Source: Byssochlamys sp. IMV 00236 (lineage: Eukaryota > Ascomycota > Eurotiomycetes > Eurotiales > Thermoascaceae). From it: a stretch of DNA of 64,000 nt. Positions 11,840 to 24,377 of this stretch are shown piece after piece (within the stretch, counting starts at the first letter, position 1; each line of letters begins with the position of its first letter). The DNA is taken from the NCBI GenBank assembly GCA_001931875.2, contig MSJH02000657.1, forward strand, positions 186,001-250,000. The letters are read 5' to 3'. The position numbers were made by a program, and so were the translations under genes. Under the pieces are notes generated by a model. That model was given only the letters and a program-made list of their open reading frames with translations, searched no databases and was not told the DNA's origin.

Positions 11840-12875
11840 GATGAGGTGGGGAGGGGGAATGGACGGTGGATGGATGGATGAATTATGTGGTGAATGGGCC
11901 AGTCGAAGGAAAAGCAAAACAAAACAAAGTAAAAAAGACAAGGAGAGATAAATTGTCAGATCAGGCAAAAGCAAAATCGAAGCGAAATAATCTTGTCGAA
12001 CGAGAATCGTTCCGAAATGGGGTAATATCAAGCACGAAAAAAAAAAGTTGAACAGGACAAAACGGACTTAAATAAGGTTGGATAATTTCTTTTATCCCCC
12101 TTCTGTGCAGCAACCTCCAAGACCAAGATTAAACTTGGAGAAAGAGGTTAATAAGAACGGCCAAGATCGACGGGTCTTATATGTAGGTCGAAGCACAATT
12201 GAATGGTCGTCTGGGCGATCTCTAAATAGGAAATGTCAAAAGTCAGACGTGAAGCCGGCACTGGCCAATCAGACGCATCTCAGAGACAGAGCGTCCAGCC
12301 GCACGAGAACATCGTATCTCGATAACTGCCCGGTTGATTCCAGGGCATTGTGAAATGCTTACGAGATTCTTATTCTCTTTCGGTTACAATCTTACGGTTC
12401 AGAGTCAAACAGTCTACAGCACAGTTTCCACTGTCCCTCGTATGCAGGTATAGTTCATTAGAGATTGGAGGTACAGTAGTGTATGTTGGAGCACCACCGC
12501 AAAGGACAGAAAGACAAGCGTAAAGAGCGTTACATGCATGAAATAATAAGAATACTGGCCCCGAAGTGAACAGTTGCAAATCAGACAAGTTCCGCACTCC
12601 CAGACCCAACCTGAACCCCGTATACCGATCCGATCCCAGCCATAAAGATAAGAAGAAAAAACGTGTCTTAGAAACGGTCATGCCCCCCAAATCCCACTAT
12701 ACCACTGGGACAAAAGTAATAAAAAGCCATATGTAGAAGGAAAAGAGGAGAGAAAAAAGACAATTACAAGAAAAAGATGCCTGTTGCTTTCAGCATCCAG
12801 GCTCAACCACGTCAGCAAAAAAAGAAGTGAAAATCTTAGAGTGATCACCACACCAAGTGCTCACTTGTACGGCTA
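11840..12875. other. Intergenic, about 1.0 kb
   Basis: It lies between two minus-strand genes: the 3' flank of the Ahc1-like gene on the right and the promoter of the HhH protein on the left. Frames here (12078-12353 plus, 12370-12690 minus) have no recognisable product. Confidence 0.55.
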
Positions 12876-15098
12876 CTATCGACGCTGCTTGCGACCGCCA
12901 TCGCCTTTCGTCTTCGATGGAGACGTTTCCGGACTGGCAAAGCTGACACGCTTCTCATCCTTTCCACGACTCACGGGCAAGACAGGAGGAACAGCACCGT
13001 GTCGGTCCTTTTTCTTGCCATTCCCTCGTTTGAGAGGCTTTGACAGCGGAGCCGCATGGCGTCTGGCGGGACTAGCTAACCCGGGTTCTGTTTTGGTCTC
13101 CGTTGTGGTGGTAGTTGTATCCTCGTCATCCTCGACCTCGATGTGACTGAAGTCTCGGATATCATCGTCACCATCGGAGGAGCTAGGGCTCGGACTCTCA
13201 GACTCAGATGCCGCCTCATACTCATCATCATCGCTAACAAGGCTCGGAGCTTGGTTGGACTCCACCGTATTAGGACTGAGGTTCACAGACGGATCGCCCA
13301 TCTCCATTTCACGCGGCTCTTCGTGAGAGATTCCTAATCCAGACGTTGGAGGAAAGGAAGAGGCATATGAGACGACTGGCTTTGCAGGAGTTGAAGCATC
13401 GAAATGCTGCGATCCATGACCCGCCTTGTCCTGACCCTTGCGACTACTCGGTCGCTGCGACGCTGTTTGTGGCATTGTCGTGCGGGCCGGCAGTCTGCTT
13501 GCTCGGACATTGGGTGACGACTGTTGGTCATGACTGGGAGCGGCATCAGTCACGCTGTCACTTGACTCTTCGTCAGAGAACAGCGCGTCAAGATCCAAGC
13601 TAGTCTTTGCATCACCAACAATCTGGCTGAGATTGAGACCGATTCCTCTTCTCTGCATCAAGGAAGAGAGATGAGGTGTGTCTGGCGAGGCAGTGAATGG
13701 CAGGCTGACAGCGGCCGGTGTTGACAGCTTATCCTTCTTCGTCTCCACTTGCGGCGACAGGCCCTGGCTTTGTCGCCTTGGAGTCTGGCTCTCAACAGAG
13801 GACTTCCGCTGCGTATTAACCTTGGACATCGATTCCATCACATGGGCAGAGCGGATCAACGGATGGACATAACCAGGAGTACCACCGCTGGTCGACTCAG
13901 TGGTGTTTCCTCCAACCACCGTCCCTGCCTCATCCACCTCCACAGGCTCTCCAGATGCCATAGCAGCAGCATCATGACTGGCGAAGTTGCGGTTGTGAGC
14001 GATACGACAGTGATTGATGAAGCCCTGAGTGCTAGAGAAATTATCCCTGCGACAGTCGAGGCAGACCAATTTCACAAACTGGCCGTCTGACTTCCGCTTG
14101 ATGATCATGGGCCCGGCTTTCTCCTTGGGTTGTGGGTAGCCACTAGCGAGCGCTTGCAACTTCACGGTTCCACTGCCTCTCTGCGACCGCGACTTGCCGG
14201 CCACATAACCGCTCTCTGTCAAGCTGCCTCGAGTCGCTCGTCCGTCCAGAGAGGAAAGACCTGCTGTGGCCGGCGGCGTTTCCACCTCACCGCCATCAAA
14301 GCGAGGATCCGGTATCAGCCATTTAGCATAATGTCGCGAATACGGGCCGTCTGTTACTCCCCATGGCGCGGGAGAGAGCGGTGCAGGTCCATTTCCAGGT
14401 TGCAGAACCGCCACTCCCGTACCATGGCTGACTGACTGTGACACTCCCGAGATACTCGATCCTGGATAAGGAATCTCAGCGCAGCGTCGCAGCTGCTCCA
14501 GCGCGACCTGACACTTTGCGATCTCTTGATCAATCAACCGTAGCTCGTTGTGTTTGAGGAGCACCTCCAGGCTCAGCTGCGCATCGATCGTCTCCCGCAG
14601 TTTATCGATATCCACTTTGGGCCGCGCTGCGGGCTTCTGATTCGAGTTATTGGTTGTGTCAGCTGCCGGTGTGACATTGCCGTTATGGAGCTGCTGTGGC
14701 GTTGGGGGTTGAGAAGGGGCTGCTCCAGCAGTACTGTCCGTCGGGACTTCCGGTTGCGCCCCGACAGTCGTCGATGGGAGACCGGTCGTATTTGTCGTTG
14801 ATGCCTGGTCTGAGTCGTTCAGACGTGGCTTTGTCGTCGCACGCTCACCGACCGAGGATTCCGATGCGCTCGAATCAACGCGCTTGCGCTTCAGCTTGTG
14901 CAGAGACGGATTGTCCATTCTGGGGGAACGACACTGTTGCGGTGCTGCCAACATCTTCAAATCCTCCCCCATCACCTTGTTTCCCCCAATTCCAGAAGAC
15001 CATGGAAGCAGTCGAAACATGCCATGCGAGACGTGGTGGATCGGCACCGAGATCGAAGAGACGGCGGAGAGGAGGCCCGAAAGCTGCGTGGACGCCAC
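12876..15098 (-). CDS. Ahc1-like C2H2 zinc-finger protein (ADA acetyltransferase complex-type)
   Basis: A single open exon of 740 codons. The diagnostic part lies near the middle: MIIKRKSDGQFVKLVCLDC, then RRDNFSSTQGFINHCRIAH. This is a C-x2-C...H-x4-H finger of the kind seen in yeast Ahc1 and related fungal chromatin proteins. Before it is a helical/coiled region (IDKLRETIDAQLSLEVLLKH). The C-terminal 300 residues are disordered and acidic, ending with Ser-rich and basic patches. The start is uncertain. Met61 (14918) lies in a better context and begins MDNPSLHKLKRKR, a basic nuclear-type segment, and Met27 (15020) is another option. By homology the role is in a histone acetyltransferase complex; that assignment is inference. 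Confidence 0.75.
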   Translation of the reverse strand: MASTQLSGLLSAVSSISVPIHHVSHGMFRLLPWSSGIGGNKVMGEDLKMLAAPQQCRSPRMDNPSLHKLKRKRVDSSASESSVGERATTKPRLNDSDQASTTNTTGLPSTTVGAQPEVPTDSTAGAAPSQPPTPQQLHNGNVTPAADTTNNSNQKPAARPKVDIDKLRETIDAQLSLEVLLKHNELRLIDQEIAKCQVALEQLRRCAEIPYPGSSISGVSQSVSHGTGVAVLQPGNGPAPLSPAPWGVTDGPYSRHYAKWLIPDPRFDGGEVETPPATAGLSSLDGRATRGSLTESGYVAGKSRSQRGSGTVKLQALASGYPQPKEKAGPMIIKRKSDGQFVKLVCLDCRRDNFSSTQGFINHCRIAHNRNFASHDAAAMASGEPVEVDEAGTVVGGNTTESTSGGTPGYVHPLIRSAHVMESMSKVNTQRKSSVESQTPRRQSQGLSPQVETKKDKLSTPAAVSLPFTASPDTPHLSSLMQRRGIGLNLSQIVGDAKTSLDLDALFSDEESSDSVTDAAPSHDQQSSPNVRASRLPARTTMPQTASQRPSSRKGQDKAGHGSQHFDASTPAKPVVSYASSFPPTSGLGISHEEPREMEMGDPSVNLSPNTVESNQAPSLVSDDDEYEAASESESPSPSSSDGDDDIRDFSHIEVEDDEDTTTTTTETKTEPGLASPARRHAAPLSKPLKRGNGKKKDRHGAVPPVLPVSRGKDEKRVSFASPETSPSKTKGDGGRKQRR

Positions 15099-18000
15099 CT
15101 TCTTTTTTCTATCTGTTGCAGAGGGAGGGGGTTGTGAGCATGAGGTCGCAGACGGCTATCGCGTCCGCTGACGGAGAGAGGAGGGATGAGACTCGTTTCG
15201 ATTTCCACGGATCGCCAGCGACCGCACGTCCCCGTACGAGCAGTGCGGAGAAGCCACGCCCGTCAATCACGAGAATCTGGCCTTGAGACAAAGGCCAGCT
15301 GCCCCAGGAACAGGGCGATTCAAGGGTGTAAACGAGAAGGACCGGTCGCGCAAACGGCCGGGGAAAGGACCGATATAGAAGGCGAAACAGGGGGGCGGAT
15401 GCGACCGCGGTTCAGCAGGGCGCTTGGACGCGGCAATATCGACCACGCAAACCGGTCCACGGCTGTTCGTCGAGATTTGTTTGTACCAGAAGAGTCTCTC
15501 CGGGAGCTACAGGAGAGGAACAAGTTGGACGTCCTGCCAGGGACCGTCTATGAAGAGCAGGAGAGGTGTGGTTTGAGACAGGTTGAGTGCCACTGCGATA
15601 TGGGGTCGAGGTGGTCTAACTAGCACGGAGGTTAGTCAATCCGGTCGGGGCGAGCCGGGGCGCGGTCTGGAACACGTAGTACTAACTAGTAGTAATAATA
15701 CGTAGATAGTGGTCAAAGTGTAGAGTAATTAGCTAGTCGTTAGTTAGTCTAACTACTAGATATAGTATAGATAGTTCCAGCAGCAGGCAGAAAGAAAGCA
15801 AGAAAGAAAGAAAGAAGTAAAAGGAAAAAGGGAAGAAGCAGAAGAGAAGAAGGCAAAAAGGCACTAGTTGCAGACGTAAAACAGGCAGAAAGAATCAAAG
15901 ATTGGGTTAACTAGGTTAGGTGCTGAGAAACCAAAACCCCCGAGGATCTCTGGCGGTTGGTCCCGTAACAAATGCAAGACAAGACTGGGGGTCAGCCAAG
16001 CAGGAAAAGAAAGGGTGAAAGGGGGGTGTGGAGGGGAGAGACAGAGAGAGTATTATTACCATACTCTGCTCTAGTTAGAGCACGGAGGAGAAACAGGAAT
16101 GCGGCGGAGCATCCAGAACAAAGCGTTTTAGTTAGTCTAATGGAATTATCCGTTAGTCGGTCGGCGACGGCGTGCTGAGTGGATACGGCGATGATGCGAA
16201 GGAGGGGACGGCCTGCGATCGCCCGATTTCGTGGCGTTTTGTGTATGTAGTATTTATTGCTCGATTGTGTACGGAGTTGATCGTGTATAATTCAACTTGA
16301 TTAATTATTATTCTCAATAATAATAATATCTAGTAGTTAAACAGAAGATGAAGATAGATATCTCTCTAGTAATACACTATCCAGAATCACGAAACAAAGA
16401 CAGTGAGTGTCATACAATCAAGTACTGGTAAACTATAACTAACTACTAAACTACGAGGCCCATCTCCAAGTCTCAAACTCTCTCTCTCTCTCTCGTCCTC
16501 GTCATCGCCCTCCAACAGTCCAACTAGGGTCTCCCCGGGACTAACGTAGCGCCAGTTACGGATGGAACGGGCGATCCTCGATGTGCAGCTGTCAACGTCC
16601 CAGGCCCTGCGCTGGGAGCATCGTCGCTTGCTCGCCAGAGCGGTCTGAGAAACAGCTTAATTCGACTTGCCGCCTTTTCTGGACTTTTTCTGGACTGTGT
16701 TGGATGATGAGCAGCAACTTACGGATAGAGTACTCCGTATGGTATAATGGTATTATTAAGTTACTCCTCCACACGAGAACAACTCGGGAGACATTCCATG
16801 CTTTTGCCATATTATTACAAATGGGTTGACTCCCCCCGCTCCCATCGACTTGCTCTTGGCTGGATAACTGCAGATTGTTGGTCCTGTCCAGGAAAAGAAG
16901 AAGAAGAAAAAAATGAATTATTTATTAGTATTATTGATATGATTATTACCAAAAAGCAGGCGGCTGCAACAGGAACAGGCTCTGCACCGAACCAACGTCA
17001 ACAGCTCACTTGTCGTACAGTCCCCGAGCAGTGGTGGGGATGTGGTGGCGCTCGGAGTAGAATACGAGCAAGAGCAAGAGCAACATTACATGCGTGCCCG
17101 ATTCACTCCAAGTGGTGCAGAAGAAGTTATTATTGACTAACAGCACTACCTAACTAATCGATTAATCTGGCACCGTGACTGCTTTTTCATACTGGCAGAT
17201 ACGATCTGAATTCACTGCCACCAGTAGTGCTGCAGTAATCAGTGCTGGAGCATTAGCGGTATCACATTACTCCTAGTCTACACTCAACAGATAGCAGATG
17301 TACTGTAGATACAATACTACTCTACTGCCCCGTTGGATCATCATATCGGCATCGCAGAAGGCTGAATCGAAAGCAGCCCATGGACGACAGACTGTCATCA
17401 CCGGATTGGCTGCCCTTCCCGATACGAGTTGCCCGTCGATCGGCCTGACTTTGACTTGGCGATAGACCAGAGATAGATAGATAGACCAGACAGACCGCGA
17501 CGAGCACAGCTCAGGTAGAAGAGCGACACCGAGGTAAGAAAAAAAGAAAGAAAAAAGCGACGGTATCTCTATTAGTATCAGATCTGTGTAGAATAACATA
17601 TCATAGTCCACGACTGCTCCGGTATAACATCACGAGATTGCTTATTTGCAGCAACCATAATTAAGAGGTGCCTTTGACATACTCTGTATCTAGTCTACTC
17701 TAAACCACCAATGTCTTAACTACTACTCGTAGTTATTTGCTCTCTTATAATCGGACGGCCTAGTTATGCATTATCTGATCCCAGCACAGGCTCCGTGCAG
17801 CCTCCTCTAGTGTCGGCTGGCTGTCCTCCAAGTCCGAGCTGGACTAAAAAGGTCGCTAAACGAGACGGAGGAGAAAAAGGTGAGATCCGTCTCCAGCATT
17901 GCCGCCCAGTAGTTATGATCTAGGACTTCCTTATCATGTGGTAGTAGAAGTCCGTACGGTTGCTGCTCGCGTACTGCTCGATGGTCATGAAGCCGATATT

Positions 18001-19692
18001 TATGCTTCCGGAAGCCTCGGAATGTTGGGCCCTCGCATCCGATAGTAATAATGACTTCTTAACTTCCCGGCTTCAAGTCCTCCGGCCGCGAAAATGGAAA
18101 AGAGGACATCTGAAACAGACTAACAGGGCATTGATAGCTTAAAAAGGAATCAAGGGGCAACGGCGCTCTGGCGGTCTGATCTCAAATCTACCATCTTTGG
18201 TTAAGGGCGGCGGACGTTCCCCAGACTCACCATGGGAAATACCAGAAAGTCTATCTAAGACATCAGTATCGTGACAAGTGATGAGATTCACTAGTCTGCA
18301 TAGCTTTTCTCATGGCTGGCATATAATATCGTCTTGATCGAAGCGCTGGGTAAACCAAGAGTCAGCGAGTAATGGAACAACGTTCTGGCGGAATTATCAA
18401 TAATCCGAGTCCGGATCTAAGTATCCTTTCTTCCAGCGTTCTCTATGAGATCTTTATATCAATGGCAGCATCACTAAGAAATCTTGTAGGGCCCTGATGG
18501 CCACTTCACTTCGTCTTGGCCAGCTCCTTCAAGGCCAGGCCGGGAGATACACTGTTACCACGCAGCTTCAAGATACAATAGAAATTAAATATTCTGGCGC
18601 ATATTATGCAGAGCATATTATCTAAAAACAAAAAATCTTCCTCTTAGATTACGGACCGGGAAATATCCAAGGAAGATAAGGAGTTTATTTTAAAAATAAT
18701 AAGGCTTGACCCTAGAGAGAGGCCCTCCACTGCTGAGCTTCTGCGAGATAAATGGTTCGACAACTGAAAGTGCTGTCGAATTTACATCGTGCAAAAAAGA
18801 AAAAAGTGCTACGGTAATCTCCACTCGCATTCCTCCATTTTCAAGTAGACAAAACTTCCCTACTCTAGTCTACTCCCAGCGAAGAGAGGCGTATAGCATT
18901 TGAGGGTGGAGTAACTCCTCTGCAAATAACTAGTGTCTCCAGCTCCTTCAGTTTGATGATATCAGGGCGTGATTCCGTTTTTACACCATGTGTTCTTTTT
19001 CTGAGATCTATCTACTACTTCCTTCCGGTAATATTAATGATAGATCTAGAGCCGTAGATATACCATACCTAGTTAATTATTACAATTTAGTTTCCTCCTG
19101 GCTCTTGCTGAGGACTAAGTAATTTGTGGCGGGGGGTCCCTTCTGATCGGATCCACCGGGAAACTAATTATTAAACCGTTTTGAAGCAGGGGAGAGCCTT
19201 GTCCCAATTGAAACGCTGGAATCGCGAGTACTGACTGCTGCAGCCTGCCAAGGGACGCGGGTGTATCGAATTCAGGAGGCGAATATGAATATGGCAGTTT
19301 TCTCGATGAGGGCAAAGGGAAAGAAATGGATATATAGAGCCGATGCGGCAAAGACGGGACCGGATGGAGAAAACCACGATGGTCTAGATAGAAAAAGGAC
19401 TGTCCAGCCAACCTTGGAACGGTAGAATGGACCGGCCAGCACCGACTGTCTGGCCCCTCGATGATTCTCCTGCTCGTCCGGCAAACTTAAGACGGCACCA
19501 TTGTTAAAAAGACAGCCGCGAGAGCCCCTTGATGTCATCCATCACGGATATCTTGCTGTCACACTGCCATATCTACACCCTGCGCAGAACAGAACACACC
19601 TCCGGGCTTCTTCCTCCAGCCGCCCCCCTTCTGGTTATATATCTCATCGCACTTACACATGCGCGCCTTCCGATGCCGACGCGCTCTCCATC
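15099..19692. other. 4.6 kb gene-free region between divergent Ahc1-like and Dgr2-like genes
   Basis: No frame reaches a believable protein. Frames at 15186-15623, 17273-17611 and 19272-19538 are GC- or composition-driven and match nothing I know. The DNA holds an AAAG-rich tract near 15790-15817, an (AAT/TTA)-rich patch near 16300-16335, a TC microsatellite at about 16479-16494 and many CTAGTTAG-like words. It must contain the promoters and leaders of both flanking genes, and it is much longer than any other divergent gap in the window. A non-coding RNA or long leader is possible but not visible from sequence alone. Confidence 0.5.
15790..15817. repeat. AAAG-type simple repeat
   Basis: Imperfect AAAG units form a short purine tract inside the long gap upstream of the Ahc1-like gene. 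A TC run of about eight units follows at roughly 16479-16494. Confidence 0.85.
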
Positions 19693-22600
19693 ATGGCAGA
19701 GGCGTCGGGTTCGTCAAAGGTGATGCCCGCTAATCGCGCTCCGGGGGCGCCGGGTGTGATTCGGTCGTCAACAATACCTCTGGCGCCGTCCGATGGCAGC
19801 AGAACCGCCAGCCCTGATGTCGAGAGACCCGGATCTATCAGGGCGTCGCAGACATTTCCGATCGGTATGTAGATGATCAGATGGTCAGCCGTTGCGCGAG
19901 GAGCTGTTGCGTGCCTGAGATCTTCCGCCCCCCGCGGTCCACAAGAAGAAAGAAACTGCTTGTCGCAAGGCTGCGATTGCTGACCCGATGAATCATTCTA
20001 GTGAGTTCTCATGGCACATCCAGCCAGCAAGGGACACGTCGCTCCCATGGAATTCCTTTCGCGAAATCGTCGGTCACGGAGTCCGGTGCGGACGGCCAGA
20101 GCGCAATAGATCCGTTGTCCCAGGTGTGTAGTATATAGTTATACTGTTCTGTCTACATCGCGACTATACTCTACAGACAGATCTGCGCGGGTATGAGCAA
20201 ACGGCTGACCTGCACCGCGCATAGCATATCCTCAGGCGAACGACCACTGAGAAGTTGATCCCCCTCAGAGTGCGCGCGCAGACATCTCACGAAGCGGAAG
20301 CTGGCGGAACGGATGCGGCGTCCAACCTAGGCTTGAGCGAACAGGCCTCAACACGCGGAGAGGTGGCAGCCAGCTTAAAATCATCAAAAGATAAGAAGTA
20401 AGTGTAGAGAAATTCAGAATTACGGAGAGATACGAGCTATGCGCTCTTCCCGCCTCTTGGACGTGTCGCGCTCGCCAGGGCGCGCTGTTCGAAAATGCCA
20501 ATCGGTCCTTCCATGCCGTTGCGCATAGCTGACTAGTGCTTGTTATTGTAATGTAGGAAAGGCGTCTCCTTCCTCAGCCGACTTATCCCAAACAAAAAGA
20601 AGGACCAGATCTCCGATTCCAATGACAGCCAATCCGAGCTGGACGATGAACGCATGGATACGGAAGTCTTCGCGTATCCGATCGGATTCATTCCTCGATT
20701 CCCACCGCCGCCCAAATATATCAAAGTCAGACTCCATAACAAAAAGCAAAAGACTTTCGACCACGTCTTCGTGGCACAGGAACTGAAGGGGTTCGACGAA
20801 CCCAACGGTAGGTCAAATCGAGGCGCAACGACAGAGCGGGCGATCTGGACTCTTGAGTTCTCAAAGGACGGAAAATATCTGGCTGCAGCAGGTCAGGATC
20901 GGAAGATCAGGGTTTGGGCTGTCATCGCGAATTCTGAGGCCCGGCGTGACCATGAATTGGACGAGGAAAAAGAAGATGAGGGCGAGGGGCCGTCGTTGCG
21001 GTTGACTGCGCCAGTATTCAAGTCGACACCCATCCAGGAGTATGAAGGACATACAGGAAGCATTTTGGATCTGTGTTGGAGTAAAGTATGGGATCGCAAT
21101 GTCTGCATACAAGTTACGGCCATGCTAACCTCTCCTAGAACAACTTCCTGCTGTCTTCGTCAATGGATAAGACTGTCCGCTTGTGGCACGTCAGCAGGTC
21201 CGAATGTCTCTGTTGTTTCAAGCATTCAGATTTCGTCACCTCAATCAAATTCCACCCACGCGACGATCGATTCTTCCTTGCTGGGTCCCTTGACTGTAAG
21301 CTGCGATTATGGTCCATACCAGATAAGAGCGTTGCTTTCTGGGCAACCGTTCCAGAAATGATCACTGCAGTCGCCTTCACGCCTGATGGCAAGAGTTCGA
21401 TTGCAGGATGCTTGAACGGTCTGTGTCTGCTATATGATACCGATGGTCTAAAAGCAAACGGACAGATACACGTCCGTTCAGCGCGTGGGCGCAATGCCAA
21501 GGGAAGCAAGATTACAGGCATCGATACGATTGTCCAGCCTCCCAACGACTCGAATGGAGAGGTAAAGCTTCTTATTACGAGCAATGACTCCCGAATTCGA
21601 CTCTACAACTTCAAGGACCGGACTCTGGAGGCAAAATTCCGCGGAAACGAGAACAACTCCAGCCAAATCCGTGCCTCCTTTAGCGACGACGGGAAATACG
21701 TGATATGTGGTAGCGAGGACCGCAGAACCTACATCTGGCCTACGGGTTGGAACGACAAGGAGACGGATAAACGTGCTGTAGAAGTGTTTGAGACTCAATC
21801 TTCCATAGTAACGGCGGTGGTCATGGCTCCTACAAAAACAAAACAGCTCCTCGGTCTCTCCGGTGACCCTATCTACGATCTTTGCAATCCGCCTCCCATC
21901 ACACTGGGACCTCAACCAGACTCGCGGATATCATCCAGATCAAAAACAGACAGCGGAGCACTCCGAGATGACTTTGCTCCAGGATCTGGAAAGACAGAAT
22001 CCTTGCATACGACCAAGGCTCTGGAGTCTCCTACCTATCTTTCTCGGTCGGCGCATCCAGACGGGAATATCATCGTTGCAGCCGACTATTCGGGGAGGAT
22101 CAAGGTATTCCGACAAGACTGTGCGTATCAGAAACGGCGCAGTGAATCGTGGGAGACGAACTCGACATTTTCCCGGAAGATACTGGGTCGCACGAATTCG
22201 GCTCGCCACAGCATTGCTTCCTCCATCGGAAAGGAATCCAAGACACCTTCTGAACGGATTATCTCCTGGCGTGATTCCGTCATCGGTACTGAGATCTCTA
22301 GTATCGACAATCCGCGTAACGCTGGTGGTTTGCGGACCCGAAGCTCGTCTCCTCGGAAAGCCATGGCGCATTTGTCGCGCTACTCGAGCCCTATCGCTGC
22401 CCCTACTGCAGTGGTTCCTGAGTCCCCATCTGCATCAGCGCATTCGCCGCCACCTTCTGCACCAAAATCTTCAATGGACAGTCCGTCGTCGTCCACGATG
22501 GATGCAGCACGAAGTTTCCATACCGCGGAGACCGACCCTTCCTCGCCGCAGCATCCGGAGCGACCTCCAGAGGGTCCTTCTGTCTTGATGGATGGTACTC

Positions 22601-22878
22601 AGAGTCACGCGTATTGGAATAAGACTGCTCAAGCGGCGCAGGCAGCGAGCGCACGGAGGACAGCAAATACGTTGGATCCGCACTTCCTTTCCCCAGCGGC
22701 GAGACAGTACAGCGTGGCAAGCGCATTGAGCAGCGATTGCAGCTCATTGACCGGGGAACAGGAGGAGGGCGAGATCCTCCGATGTACCGATTGCAAGGGA
22801 ACCAACTTCCGGGCCACGAGAACAAGAGAAGGGAAACCCAGATTAATCTGCGTCAAGTGCAACAAGCCTGCTACTTGA
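19693..22878 (+). CDS. WD40-repeat protein of the WDR44/yeast Dgr2 group
   Basis: Five exons (19693-19864, 20002-20123, 20225-20397, 20557-21085, 21139-22878) join in phase to 911 aa. The N-terminal 200 residues are Ser/Pro-rich and end in a basic GVSFLSRLIPNKKK segment. A conserved FAYPIGFIPRFPPPPKYIKV motif precedes the propeller. WD repeats include WTLEFSKDGKYLAAAGQDRKIRVWAV, FLLSSSMDKTVRLWHVS, FLAGSLDCKLRLWSIP and YVICGSEDRRTYIWPT. After the propeller comes a long Ser/Pro-rich tail. The C-terminus ends in a four-Cys knuckle (CTDC ... CVKC), probably zinc binding. Animal WDR44 binds Rab11; the function of the fungal member is not established. Exon 3 was chosen because its acceptor at 20224 follows a CTGAC branch point and keeps the frame open; the nearer AG gives stops. 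Confidence 0.88.
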
Positions 22879-23758
22879 GAGTAATGTCCTTTCTTCCTTT
22901 CTTTTCCTTCCTCCTTTCATCGTACATATTTCTTTTCCTCCCTTATTATTCCTTTTCTTTGCATTATGTATTACGGCATATAACGACGGAATAATACACC
23001 GCATCCTTGGAGCGCCTCTTTTGGAGCGTTTTTCTCGTCATGGCGCAACGTGTACACTATGTCGATGGACACGAGGTATGATTTACGGGTCTATATATAT
23101 AGACTTTTGACGATGTTGGACATGTGTGATTATCATTTATGAAAAATATACCTGGATATCTGAAGAGAGCTGGCCAGTGTTGCCATTTACAGCTTCTCAC
23201 AAGTAATCTTGTTCTTTCTTCCCATACTTAATCCCGTTCAATGCTGGAGGTAATTTTCGTAGTTTGGATTGAGTCTTAAAAATGAAAAGAATAAGTTTAA
23301 ATTAACATGAAGAAACAAGTACATATATAGACGACAGAATAATTCATTAGTACAGAGTATATCAATATAGACGTGTTCTAGTGCAAGAGTGGAGTTGCAC
23401 TCTAGCTCAGTTTTCCTAGTTAGGATCAACCCCGACTTTCCACCCGGCAAAGGCCAGAGCTCGCCTGAAAGTGACCGCATCTTCTCCACGTATCTTCACC
23501 ACCTCACCGTCAAGCGTCCACTAGACCGCCGACAAGCGCATTGTCCGCATAAATATCGTTTCTATTACTCGGCGCTTGATTTCTCAATTGAGAGAAAAAA
23601 AAAATCTGTTCTGTTCTACTCCGCGAGTGACACGATCAGGACGCAAAACGCAGGACCGGAAACCTCCCATCCCGCACATCGCAGAGCAAGAAACGGACCA
23701 GACCAGACCAAACCACCTCTTGAGCAAGAAGAGGAAGAAGTCAAAGAAGAAGAAGAAG
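22879..23758. other. Intergenic, tandem genes
   Basis: It contains the 3' flank of the WD40 gene (pyrimidine-rich just after the stop) and the promoter and leader of SRP9. The leader is purine-rich (GAAGAAG runs up to 23758). No gene is seen. Confidence 0.55.
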
Positions 23759-24377
23759 ATGCCATACCTTCCTTCCTCCCAGGCTTTCCTGGAACAATCG
23801 TCTCTACTACTCGAGGCGTATCCGGAATCTGTATGTCATTCCCCCCTCCCCTCGTCGCAATATCTCCCCCTCCCCTCCAAAAAGAAATATATAACTAACA
23901 AACCACCATTAAAAAAAAAAATTCCAGACCAAAATCACAACCCGTTACAGCTATCCTTCACGATCACCAAAATCACATCCGAGATCGAAACCCAAAATCA
24001 CCGACCCGGCTGCTACTACTACGGCTGATTCGAATGCAACCACCACCACGACACCCGTCGCAACACTCACTTTGAAAACGTGGCATCCACCCACGGGAAT
24101 CTGTCTGAAGTATAAAACGAACAAGGCGGCGGAAGTGGGACGGTTGATTACGGGGTTGGGCAAACTTGCTGCGGGTGCGAAGGTGAAGGATTTGGGAACG
24201 AGTGCTACTGCTCCCGTAGTAGCAGGAGAGGATGTGGAGATGGCGGATGCTCCGACGGTGGCGGCGGCGGCGGCGGTGGTAGATGATTCTGCGGCTGCGG
24301 CTACGGTGGTTAAGACGGATTCTGCTGGGGCGAAAGGTGGGAAATCGAAGAAGAAGGGTGGAAAGGGAAAGCGATGA
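23759..24377 (+). CDS. Signal recognition particle SRP9-type subunit
   Basis: Exons 23759-23830 and 23928-24377 give 173 aa. The start MPYLPSSQAFLEQSSLLLEAYP and the strand RYSYPS followed later by TLKTWHPPTGICLKYKTNKAAEVGRLITGLGKL match the Alu-domain SRP9 fold (alpha-beta-beta-beta-alpha). This subunit helps bind the SRP RNA and slow elongation during ER targeting. The fungal version is longer than the animal protein of about 86 aa. It has a Thr-rich insertion between the strands, an Ala-rich linker and a Lys/Gly-rich tail (KKKGGKGKR) likely to touch RNA. Splicing after codon 24 is needed; without it the frame closes. Confidence 0.88.

Noticed and set aside
12784..15171. Several plus-strand frames of 60-196 codons
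   Set aside because: All lie opposite, or immediately upstream of, the long open exon of the Ahc1-like gene, which contains a recognisable zinc finger.
15186..15623. 145-codon plus frame upstream of the Ahc1-like gene
   Set aside because: It has Arg-rich, GC-driven composition with no known domain, and lies in the likely antisense leader of the neighbouring gene.
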